Source of the DNA: Ustilaginoidea virens
Taxonomy: Eukaryota > Ascomycota > Sordariomycetes > Hypocreales > Clavicipitaceae
Reading direction: 5' to 3'
Length of the DNA stretch: 64,000 nt
Assembly: GCF_000687475.1 (NCBI RefSeq)
Contig: NC_057317.1
Coordinates: 6,572,501 to 6,636,500 of the forward strand
Shown: in pieces, positions 11,212 to 19,431 of the stretch
How the letters are laid out: every line of letters begins with the position of its first letter
Numbering within the stretch: position 1 is the first letter of the stretch
Program-made: the position numbers and the translations under genes
The notes under the pieces: generated by a model
Database searches by the model: none
What the model saw: only the letters and a program-made list of their open reading frames with translations
Told to the model about the DNA's origin: nothing

Positions 11212-11937
11212 GAATCTAGAAACATTCGAGGACAGTACTATATTTACTGAAAAGAATATATATACTAGAAGGGTTCCTTCTTTGAATAAGGACTATATTA
11301 AGCAAATAGGAGAAAAAGCTATAACCAACGATACCACTATGCCTGATGATGCTACCGAGAAAGGTATATAGGAAAATATAGAGGAAGTAAAGAATTATTC
11401 CCCTAGAAGGCTATATATAGAATTCGCATATTATTTCCGAGAATAACTTAAGCACCTCCCTATGCTATTAAGAAAGATCGAAGTATAGCAAGTATTTAAT
11501 ATAATATTATTCGCTCCATTCTTAAAAATCCCTATAAAAAATAAATTAATTATAGGGATAAAATCGCTAAATAGGATATATGACCCGGATATAATGATTC
11601 GGTCTGCTATTATAAAGATTCTATAGAAGGAAGATATCCTCGTTTGATATAATAAATGGGATAAATCGAATGCGATCAAATATTATGTAAAAGTGCTAGA
11701 AAAGATCTATTATTGTGGAGTAGACTTGTTTGACTTACTATAGGAACTAGGGGAGGCTATAATAGTGCGGTCGAAGAAAAGAAAAACAAATAAAGTAATA
11801 GAAGAAGGCGTAAATACTGCGAAAAGAATAAGATATACGAATAATAAGGAAGATAACATAATTAGAGCAGCTAATATTATTGTAGATGCAATAAGAATGG
11901 GACTTGAGAAAATTGCTGATATATTGAAAGAATGAAT
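11212..11937 (+). pseudogene. Unrecognised 241-codon ORF with few RIP-type stops
   Basis: A single plus-strand frame starting MNLETFEDSTIFTEKN and ending GLEKIADILKE followed by TGA. Only about six TAG/TAA codons interrupt roughly 241 codons, so it is much better preserved than neighbouring gypsy sequence. The C-terminal part is basic (RSKKRKTNKVIEEG, then AKRIRYTNNKED) and helix-prone. No domain is recognised. Its position after a pyrimidine-rich leader suggests a gag-like or accessory ORF of a retroelement, perhaps the outer gypsy, but a degraded host gene is equally possible. Confidence 0.45.
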
Positions 11938-12142
11938 TTGCTAACGAGAATGGTTTTTTTTTTTTTTTTTTTTTTGCTAACGAGAAGGGTTTTTTTTATT
12001 TCTACTTATGTTTCCTGAAAGAAGTATTCGCTAGAAGAAGTATTATTTTTTTTTTGCTGGGCTATAGAGAATGCTTCTCTTTCATTTTTTTGTTGTTGCG
12101 ATCAACACTACAGAGAAATGTCTTTTGTTTTTTTTTTTTTAG
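11938..12142. other. Low-complexity T-rich spacer
   Basis: Contains a run of 22 T at 11954-11975 bracketed by two copies of GCTAACGAGAAkGGTTTTT, further T runs near 12045 and 12128-12140, and no coding signal. Confidence 0.6.
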
Positions 12143-12249
12143 TGTTGTGGGCAATACTATAAAAGAAAAGGGGATCCTGTAAAGGGATGAAATAGTAGTG
12201 GGGTTCCAGACTAGATTAGCTCGAGAATAAGCAACCCTCCTACACAACA
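12143..12249. repeat. Possible small solo LTR (107 bp)
   Basis: Bounded by TGTTGTG and CACAACA, a 7-bp terminal inverted repeat of TG...CA type, with a TATAAAAG motif about 20 bp inside. No target duplication is apparent and no second copy is seen, so the call is tentative. Confidence 0.3.
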
Positions 12250-12656
12250 CATTTTTGGCCCCAATGCCAGTGGAAAGAATTCAGGCCCTGCCGGGGGCCG
12301 CCTGCGGCGGGCTTTTTCGCCTGCAGCGGGCCTCTGCTTAGAAAGCATGGCAGAATTACGCTTTTTACCGCCTTTTACATAGCAGAACCTCACCGCCTAA
12401 TTTCCGTACTTTTACGTTCTTTATACTTTTTTTAAGGGAAGCAGTATATTATAGTACTTTGCCGACTTAATTGACTAATGTCCGCTCGAATTGAGAATTC
12501 TAAAAAGTTTTTTAACGAATCATAAAGCAGGTAGTGGAGATATCTCTATAGGACGGCCTTACTATATTAAAGAGGGAAAGCGGGAAAGAGCTACGCCCTT
12601 CCTGCCTTGCCTTCCGATTTCTTCGCAAATCTCTAGGCAAAGCTCCGCTTTCCCTG
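12250..12656. other. No gene seen; GC-rich island and an 11-bp inverted repeat
   Basis: 12275-12335 is strikingly GC-rich (GGGGGCCGCCTGCGGCGGGC) between AT-rich flanks. At 12573-12583 and 12644-12654 an 11-bp perfect inverted repeat (AGGGAAAGCGG / CCGCTTTCCCT) encloses about 60 bp. No coding sequence was recognised. Confidence 0.45.
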
Positions 12657-13300
12657 ATAATTGCTGATGGTTTTACCAAGCCCCTAATAGGCTAGAAATT
12701 CGAAACCTTCTGCCGTTAGCTGGGGCTGGTGGTGTTGAAAGGCTCCCGCGATGCCGGGCAGTCTTACAATATTCGTTGTGATATTAAGAAAATGCCTTAT
12801 AATGAGGATAATGAAAAGCCTTACTAAACAGATTGAGAAAATGCGTTTCAATAGCCGCATATGTTTTCCTGCGTAGACCTGAATTTTGTGGGTTGTTATT
12901 ATTTTCTGTTGTTTTCTACGTTCCTCACATACGATGTATGCGAATAGGGGCATTTTTTACCCCTGAGGGTTGTTTTCAATAATAGCGCCTCCACCGCTCT
13001 TCTTGCTACGGTATGATAACTTCTATGGTTCTATTTGCTATCTTGTTTTCTATGGGAATTGGCTATGTAGCAGGATATGCTCGATAAAGTATATCCTAGG
13101 GGGGTGTGTCGGCGGGGATACCGGTGGATTTGTATGTATCGGGAATATTCGGCTACGAATATGGCATATATAACCGAGGGAACAGTAGCCCCTTAGGGTT
13201 ACCCCCGTGCCTACTATAAATAGCTGGTGACCTGAGTATTGTTGAGCCAAGTTAGGTCAACCCTTTACAATAGACCGCTTTCTCTCCCTGCTTCCTGACA
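12657..13300 (+). mobile_element. Copia family B, 3' end with 3' LTR (copy B1)
   Basis: Truncated plus-strand Ty1/copia end. 12657-12827 encodes the C-terminus of the RNase H region (IADGFTKPLIG..KFETFCR.LGLV), with TAG at two Gln/Trp positions. A 3' untranslated region follows, then a purine tract (CCTAGGGGGGTG) immediately before the LTR at 13107-13300. The DG(F/L)TKPL motif is the usual end of copia pol. The left part of the element is missing. Confidence 0.8.
13107..13300 (+). repeat. LTR of copia family B (194 bp)
   Basis: Begins TGTCGGCGGGGATACC and ends CTTCCTGACA. The same LTR recurs at 18836-19030 (plus) and 29827-30020 (minus). It contains CTATAAATAG, a TATA-like motif also present in family A LTRs. 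Confidence 0.85.
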
Positions 13301-13549
13301 ACGCGGCATATGTGGCCAAAGCATATATGCGCACGCATACGTGGCTATAGTATGCCCGGCACACACGCATATATATAGGGCACATTATCACCCTCAGTCC
13401 TGTCTTCTTCCCTTTTAGATAGTCAAGTCAATTCACAACAGTCACATCAGGGAAGATCCATACCTCTGATAGGTGATACTGTGATAATGACGTCGATGCA
13501 GTAGCATCCCGCGCGTACCCTACGTACTGGGACCTGGGCCTGCTTAACA
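13301..13549 (+). repeat. LTR-like remnant related to family C
   Basis: Sequence between the B1 LTR and the D1 fragment. It shares CCCTTTTAGATAGTCA and a GCGCGTACCCTACGTAC segment with the 3' half of family C LTRs, and ends TTAACA. It appears truncated on the left by the B1 LTR. Confidence 0.4.
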
Positions 13550-13943
13550 GATAGGTAAAATAATAGTCGGATATTAAAGCGACTATTATCTATAATAACA
13601 ATTAAAAGAGCCATCTTAATAATAAAGAATATTAAGTTTTATACTTAAATAAAGTATATCGCCATTTAATAATACTTCATCAGAGAAAGAGTTATAGATA
13701 AATAAATCAACCTAGAATATATACTAATAGATTAGTAAATTGCAGATAGCTTAATAAAGCCGCTATCTAGTTAATCTTTCGAAAAATTCTATAATACCTT
13801 CGGCCTTATAGATATAAAAGATATAAGACTGCAATCCGAATAAGGGGGAGCTTAATTAGTATCTATCTCTTAAGGGGGAGATATATATAGATAAGCTTAT
13901 CGCAAGAAAATCTCGCCCTTATTTCTATATAGGCTAGATATAA

Positions 13944-14215
13944 GGCGGTATGGTTGCCCTCATCTTTATATGCGTTAGATATGCGGCGGCACGGTCGCCT
14001 TTATCTCCATATAGGCCAGATACGAGGTGGCATAATCGCCCTCATTTCCACATGGGCCAGATATGGGGTGGCATAGTCGCCCTTATTTCCATATAGGCTA
14101 GATATGAGGCGGCACGGTCGCCCTTATCCTCATATACGTTAGATATACGGCGGCACGGTCGCCCTTATTTTCATATGCGTTAAGATACGCAGCGATATAG
14201 TCGCCCCTACTATAC
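13944..14215. repeat. 41-bp minisatellite in the family D 3' region
   Basis: GGCGGCACGGTCGCC-type cores begin at 13985, 14026, 14067, 14108 and 14149, an exact 41-bp period, with a degenerate sixth unit near 14189. A related but shorter array lies in copy D2 (about 16140-16340). Confidence 0.8.
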
Positions 14216-14354
14216 AAAGGCATAGCTATTCACCGCGATTCGCGAAGAAAATATAGATATATCCTATAATTAGGGAGACACGCTAGAAGCGAGGGAAGAA
14301 TAGGTACTATAGGTATGACTATCTAGGAAGAACTACTATCGGTTCGAGGGGGAG

Positions 14355-14502
14355 TATTAGATATTGGAAACTTAGGTTGATCCGAAATCTCTAGACTAAT
14401 ATTATTCCGACCCGATGATACTCTTCTCTTTTCTTTCTCCGTAGACTCTATATATTAGTTCTTCATCGTAATCAATAGACCTCAATCATTACGGTTTAAC
14501 AC
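14355..14502 (+). repeat. LTR of copia family D (148 bp)
   Basis: Starts TATTAGATATTGGAAACTT (ancestral TGTTGG...) and ends TTACGGTTTAACA. It matches 16487-16638 and 30633-30783. Confidence 0.78.
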
Positions 14503-14565
14503 ATACCACGCGCGCGACCCTACGTACAACTGGGTACCCCTTGATGTGACACTAACAACCATAAG
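14503..14565 (+). repeat. Family C LTR, terminal 63 bp
   Basis: CATACCACGCGCGCGACCC...GTGACACTAACA equals the 3' end of family C LTRs. It abuts the D1 LTR, implying that D1 landed inside a family C LTR. Confidence 0.75.
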
Positions 14566-15523
14566 TCCAAAAGGCGGTATAAGGGCCAGAAGGTTAGTAA
14601 GCCAATAGGGCATTAGGCCAGCAGCCAGCAGGCTGGGATTACCGAAGATTCCTACGGTTGTGTGTACAGACTCGTTTTCACTGTATGAATGCCTTGTCAA
14701 GCTAGGCACCACGAAAGAAAAGAGGCTCATAATAGATATTATAGCCCTACGACAGTTATACGAGCGCCGGGAGATTTATAAGATCTATTAGATCAATGGG
14801 AATAATAATCTCGCCGATGCAATAACTAAGGGAATGCCTAATAAAGCCCTTAAGACCTTCGTCGACCGAAATAAGGCTGTTATACGTGTGGAAGGGTGGG
14901 TAAAAAGGCCGGTCAACGTCTGACCGATTTCGGGAAGTATTGGTGATATTATGCGTGGCAAGTAGGTGGATTTCCTTATGTTCAATATTGTGTTTACTAT
15001 GCCTTTTTCCCTATTCATTTGGCTACGATATTCAATATACCGGCTGTTGTACGGTATGAGGCTGTATAAGCCGGCCGCTCGGCGCGATAGCGTTATCGGC
15101 AGCACAACCTTCCGAGACCGCGCTACACTTTCTTTTCTATATGTGCGCCTTACATCCTAGCGATTCCGATGATTGCTTCTATAAAAAGAGAAGCTGCCAG
15201 TGTCGGAATCGCTGTCGCAAGGTGCCCAATTGGGCATATTGCGACGGATGTGCCGCGCACCGCTGCACACAATGTGGCCCCTTTTGCCCCTGTGCCCGGT
15301 AGGGCACGCGGGCAGACCGGCCCGACCGCGCCGATGCACGTGACTACGGCACGCGCACAAAAGAGGCCACATCGTGTAATTCCCCCTCTTTTGCTTCCTT
15401 TCCTACCTTTCTTAGATAGTCATAAGTAAAGCAATAGAATCCGTTGCTTCGTGACCACCCGGTACATCATACCACGCGCGCGACCCTACGTATAACTGGG
15501 TACCCCTTGATGTGAAACCAATA
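14566..15523 (+). mobile_element. Copia family C, 3' end with LTR (copy C6)
   Basis: The plus strand carries the last part of family C RNase H (PKIPTVVCTDSFSLYECL-like near 14645-14700, DAITKGMPNKALKTFVD near 14815-14865, VIRVEGWVKRP..V stop near 14923). The 3' untranslated region with CCGGCTGTTGTACGGTATGA follows, then the LTR at 15201-15523. The stretch 14566-14640 joins an LTR tail directly to RNase H, so this copy looks internally deleted. Confidence 0.75.
15201..15523 (+). repeat. Family C LTR (323 bp)
   Basis: Begins TGTCGGAATCGCTGTCGCAA and ends GTGAAACCAATA; close match to the LTRs of complete family C copies, slightly shorter. Confidence 0.85.
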
Positions 15524-16638
15524 ATATCACACCTTATACTCTAATATAAGGGTGACCTAGGCGATATATAAGGATAGATAGACGCAGACTAGGGAAGTGA
15601 TATTAAAACCAGGCGCTCCACCTTTAGGTATATCTTTAATATTAGCAGCAAAGCAATTAGCTAGAGTTTATAACGTTAAGCAACTGTCGCACTCTTAATA
15701 ATAGAAGTAGAATATATAGGCCAGACCTTAAGCGGCAAAAGAAGCCATCTAGCAGCGTAAACTCTTTACTAAACTAATGGGATAGGTAAAATAATTAAAG
15801 CGACTATTATCTATAGTGATAACTAAGGAGCTATCTTAATGATAAAGAAACTTAAGTTCTATGCTCGAATAAAGTATATCGCCATCTAATAATATTTTGT
15901 TAGGGAAAGAGTCGCAGATAGATAGATTAACCTAGAATATACGCTAATAGACTATTAAATCGCGGATGGCCTAATAAAGCCGCTATCTGGTCAACCTTTT
16001 GAAAAATTCTGCGATACCCTCGGCCTTATAGATATAAGAGATATAAGACTATAATCCGAATAAGGGGGAGCTTAATTAGCACTTATCTCTTGAGGGAGAG
16101 ATATATACGGATAAGCTTATCGCAAGATAATCACTCCTCTCTATATATATAAAATACGAGGTGGCACGGTCGTCCTTATTTTCATATATATTAGATATGC
16201 CGCGGCACGGTCGCCCTCATTTCCGTATGCGTTAGTGCGGCGGCACGATCGCCCTCATTCTCATATGCGTTAGACACGCGACGACACAGTAGTCCTTAGT
16301 TTTCACATGCGTCAAACACGCAGCGATATAGTCGCCCTTGTTACATAAAAGGCACAGCCATTCACCGCGATTTGCGAAGAAAATACAGGCGCATCCCACG
16401 ATAAAGGAACCACGCCAGAAGCGAGGGAAGAACGGGTACTGCAAGTATAACTATCTAGGAAGAACCACCATTGGTTCGAGGGGGGGTATTGGATATCGGA
16501 AACTTGGGTTGATCTAAGACCTTGGACTAATATTGTTCCGACCTGATGATACTCTTCTCTCTTCTTTTCTCCGTAGACTCTGTATGTTAGTTCTTCATCG
16601 CACAAGATAATAAAAGAATCAACCATTACGGTTTAACA
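15524..16638 (+). mobile_element. Copia family D, 3' end with LTR (copy D2)
   Basis: The translation shows copia RNase H: YTDADQGSDIKTRRSTFRYIF near 15555-15650, a region equivalent to ATVALSSTEAEYIGQTL near 15680-15730, REKV/DR.INLEYT near 15905-15945, and IADGLIKPLSGQPFEKFCDTLGL near 15960-16030. Stops are TAG/TAA. A 41-bp-type minisatellite follows, then a G-rich tract and the LTR at 16487-16638. The left side is cut at the end of the C6 LTR. Confidence 0.78.
16487..16638 (+). repeat. LTR of copia family D (152 bp)
   Basis: Starts TATTGGATATCGGAAACTT after GAGGGGGGG and ends TTACGGTTTAACA. Its right edge interrupts a minus-strand coding remnant. Confidence 0.78.
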
Positions 16639-16820
16639 GATATTACAGCATGAGTAATATAATTTACACTTCCATATTTACTTAGATCAATTAAAGACTT
16701 TGGATAAGGAGGCAAACAAGAAACACCCCAAGTAGCTTTGTTACAGTCATCAGACTGGTTATAGGGGCCCACCATAGGCCCTCTGCCACGAGTTTCGCCA
16801 CCCTTCAACTAAGCAGCATT
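16639..16820 (-). pseudogene. Truncated minus-strand gene fragment of unknown function
   Basis: Minus-strand frame reading GRGPMVGPYNQSDDCNKATWG, then SCLPPYPKSLIDLSKYGSVN and YITHAVIS, before running into the family D LTR at 16638. Composition and codon use look like ordinary coding sequence, not retroelement debris, and there are no RIP-type stops over some 60 codons. No domain is recognised. The 3' part of the gene is lost or displaced by the D2 insertion; upstream exons (above 16820) could not be resolved. Confidence 0.45.
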
Positions 16821-17248
16821 GGCCTATTGATATCGAGACGGGATACCCTGGTTTTATCAAGGCCTCGCGGATGAATAGCTTCAGCATATACGGGAAAAGT
16901 GGTTTTAACCTATCAATATACCAGAGGTTCCCCCCTACCTCTTTTAAGCATATATTTCAAATACGAATGCCTCGCTGCGGCTAACCACTGACCATATGGT
17001 GCCCTATATTATGATATTCTAGATTTTTCGAATAGTAGAGGTTACTAAAGGAGGTCACCTAGAAGATAATTACCGGATCTGAAGCGCTGATATAGTTAGT
17101 AGAACGGCTATTATGAACTAATTTTAGATAAGACGAAGGCGATCTTTAGCCAATAATGGATGAGTCGCCACCTGCCATAAAATTACTACCATATATTAGT
17201 GTTGCAACAGATAGTATAACGCACTATATATAATCTAGAGTAAGGCAT
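16821..17248. other. No gene seen
   Basis: Moderately AT-rich sequence with no convincing ORF on either strand. It may include upstream exons or introns of the truncated minus-strand fragment. Confidence 0.4.
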
Positions 17249-17560
17249 ATGCGTTCTTTGTGATATTTAGGTTCTATTGTAGCGGCTGTGCCGGTGAGTG
17301 ATACCTATCAACAGCCTGGCTTGACGTATCACCCTAAATTTCTTGATAATAGCGAAGGGACTTAGCCTAGTAGTGTAATTACGGTCACGGATAGGTATTA
17401 GGCTGACGAACCTGTCAGCAGCCTGGCTTGGCGTATCACCCTAAGTTTCTTGATAATTGCGAAGGGACTTGGCCTAGTAGTGTAATTACGGTTACGGATA
17501 GGTATGAGGCTGACGAACCTGTTATAATTGATATAGATGTGTGTTGCTCCGAGCTATTTG
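17249..17560 (+). pseudogene. Broken small secreted-protein-like gene with internal duplication
   Basis: From ATG at 17249 the frame reads MRSL, then an in-frame TGA, then YLGSIVAAVPVSDTYQQPG and LTYHPKFLDNSEGTWPSS. This fits a signal-peptide-like start followed by a short mature protein. A 108-bp segment (about 17309-17416) is duplicated directly behind itself (17417-17524). The second copy keeps TGG and GAG where the first has TAG, giving an open stretch MAYHPKFLDNCEGTWPSSV. No family is recognised. The duplication and stops suggest decay; secretion is inferred only from the hydrophobic start. Confidence 0.4.
17309..17524 (+). repeat. 108-bp tandem duplication
   Basis: Two head-to-tail copies; matching CGTATCACCCTAA blocks occur at 17324 and 17432. 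The first copy carries more G-to-A/C-to-T changes (TAG for TGG, TATTAGG for TATGAGG) than the second. Confidence 0.8.
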
Positions 17561-17760
17561 ATGGCATATTCCTCCGTTTTAGGTTTAGTTACTGCTACAT
17601 CTCCTATTCATATATATCAACTCGCGCTATTAGGACCTCTGGACCAATCGGCACCAATAAAGATAGAAACCATCCTGTCGGGTCAGCATCCCTTACGTAC
17701 GAGATGCCATCTCCACTTATTTGGTGCCTGGGCCTTTTCTAGAAAATGGGCCTAGGCGCT

Positions 17761-18835
17761 CTTTTCTTAGAATATGCCTTAATAGCCTTCCTAAAAAGGA
17801 GGACGGCAAGAAAGAGACTGAAAGAAGCTAGCTAGGTACGCTAGTACTATCATGATTTATACTGTATTTATGTTGGCATTATCAATGGTGATATATCCAG
17901 TCAGAGCGTAAACCCCGGTCAGGATCTTTGCAGCTGTATTAAAACATATATCCGCATCTTATACGCCCCTGTATTTGATTTTATATACAATAATGTGGAG
18001 TCGCAACCCTTTCTTAAGGTGTTTTTCTTTTATAGACAATTCGACCGGAATAATTATTACTCTAACCGATATATATCAATTAGTAGGATATACTGTAAAT
18101 GTTTCTTTGCAGCATATTAGCCTGTCTCGCTTAATCGTTACAAGATTTATAATGCAGTAAGAGGATTTTTGGCAAAGTTGGGTGTATTTTAATAGGAGGG
18201 TATGGCAATTAAACCACACTCTTAGATCCAGCTATAGTAGATGAAAGCTGTAATACAATAATTAACGGCCCTACCTAAGTCCCGAATTGCACTAAGAATG
18301 AAAATCTCAATATTTAGTTTACGCTTCATTTATATCGCTATTTTTTATCTCAATATCTTATCCAGTATTTCACAATACTGTCTTAGTATGTTCCGTAAGG
18401 TTTTGACTTCGTACTAGGTATATACGCAGGGCATGGGATTATCCTTAGCATTAAGCGAATCGATCTCATATCTTATAAGTAGTACGGCTTACATAAAAAA
18501 GAAATAGACAATGATATTGTTTTTTTGTGGCCCGCCTTACGCACGCGATGCTACAGTCTTAAGCCTTACATCAGGTCGGTCGTTAGTACTACGAAGCGCC
18601 AAGTGATTGGCCAAGGTGGGGATCACCACCTATGAAGGGCACCTATTCCTTTTCTTCTTTCTTAGTAACCAGCGGAGGCTATTAGTCTTATCCGCGGCTG
18701 GTTTTAAAATAGCTCAAGGAGCTCAAATTTATTTTAAGTATAGAATAAATTCTATTTTAGGGAAGCGCTGTCCCGGCTTCATTCTACCGATACGTATGGC
18801 CTCCTACGCAAGATATGCATTATCGAGTGATCCTA
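17761..18835. other. No supported gene; degenerate ORFs
   Basis: AT-rich sequence with moderately long open stretches, e.g. MIYTVFMLALSMVIYPVRA near 17851-17907, resembling a signal peptide, and an overlapping 61-codon frame at 17975-18160. None continues convincingly and no splice pattern could be fixed. It may be the debris of another secreted-protein gene. Confidence 0.35.
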
Positions 18836-19030
18836 TATTGGCGGGGATATCGGTAGATTTGTGTAATTGTTGGGAATATTCGGCTAGGATATGGCATATA
18901 TAACCGAGGGAACAGTAGCCCCTTAGGGCTACCCCCGTGCCCACTATGAATAGCTGGTGCAGCAAGTATTGATCAGTTAATGCTTGTTAACCTTCTTCAA
19001 TATAGCGTTTTCTCTGCAAGCTTCCTGACA
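18836..19030 (+). repeat. Solo LTR of copia family B (copy B2, 195 bp)
   Basis: Starts TATTGGCGGGGATATCGG and ends CTTCCTGACA. It is flanked by tccta (18831-18835) and tcctg (19031-19035), a 5-bp target duplication differing by one transition. No coding remnant on either side, so it is a solo LTR left by recombination. Confidence 0.82.
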
Positions 19031-19431
19031 TCCTGAGTGGAGCTAACAGGCATACTAGCGCAAACGTCACCTCTTTAGCCGTATCAGCTTAGTGTTCCAG
19101 ATCTTAAGATCTACTACTGTATAAGGAAAGGTGCCACGTATTCCCATGAGGCTATGATATTAGCGCTATATGGGTCATCGAAATCGGCAAGCCATAAGGC
19201 GTCCCTTAGAATATTTAGGGAAACATCTATTATTAGTCAAGCCCATTCCGCATTTTCATATATGGCTAGACTTAACCGGCATGGCTAACTCTAATTACTC
19301 CTAAGCTTCATTATAGAAAAACTTTTCGTCGGGTTTACTCTTTCCTTACACGAGTATAATAAATTTATACGGTAGATTCTTATAGATTTAACCAAACGAT
19401 TTTCTGCTGTATCGAACTTAGAAATAGAGCT
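19031..19431 (+). promoter_or_regulatory. Upstream region of the giant repeat-protein gene
   Basis: About 400 bp between the B2 solo LTR and the ATG at 19432. A TATA-like GAGTATAATAAATT lies about 80 bp upstream of the start codon (near 19350), followed by pyrimidine-rich sequence. The nearby solo LTR could supply or disturb regulatory sequence; this is inference. Confidence 0.4.

Larger units (their letters stand above)
13550..14502 (+). mobile_element. Copia family D, 3' end with LTR (copy D1)
   Basis: RIP-degraded end of a plus-strand copia element. In translation the RNase H tail reads like kyIAI.QYFIREKV, INLEYIPTD, then IADSLIKPLS near 13650-13770. A 3' region follows with a 41-bp minisatellite, a GAGGGGGAG purine tract and the LTR at 14355-14502. 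The same arrangement recurs at 15524-16638. Confidence 0.75.

Noticed and set aside
12573..12654. 11-bp inverted repeat as a possible MITE
   Set aside because: No target-site duplication and no second copy recognised; recorded only as an inverted repeat.
17428..17755. Two overlapping ORFs read as a complete gene
   Set aside because: They begin inside the second copy of a tandem duplication and diverge into unrelated frames; treated as part of a broken gene instead.
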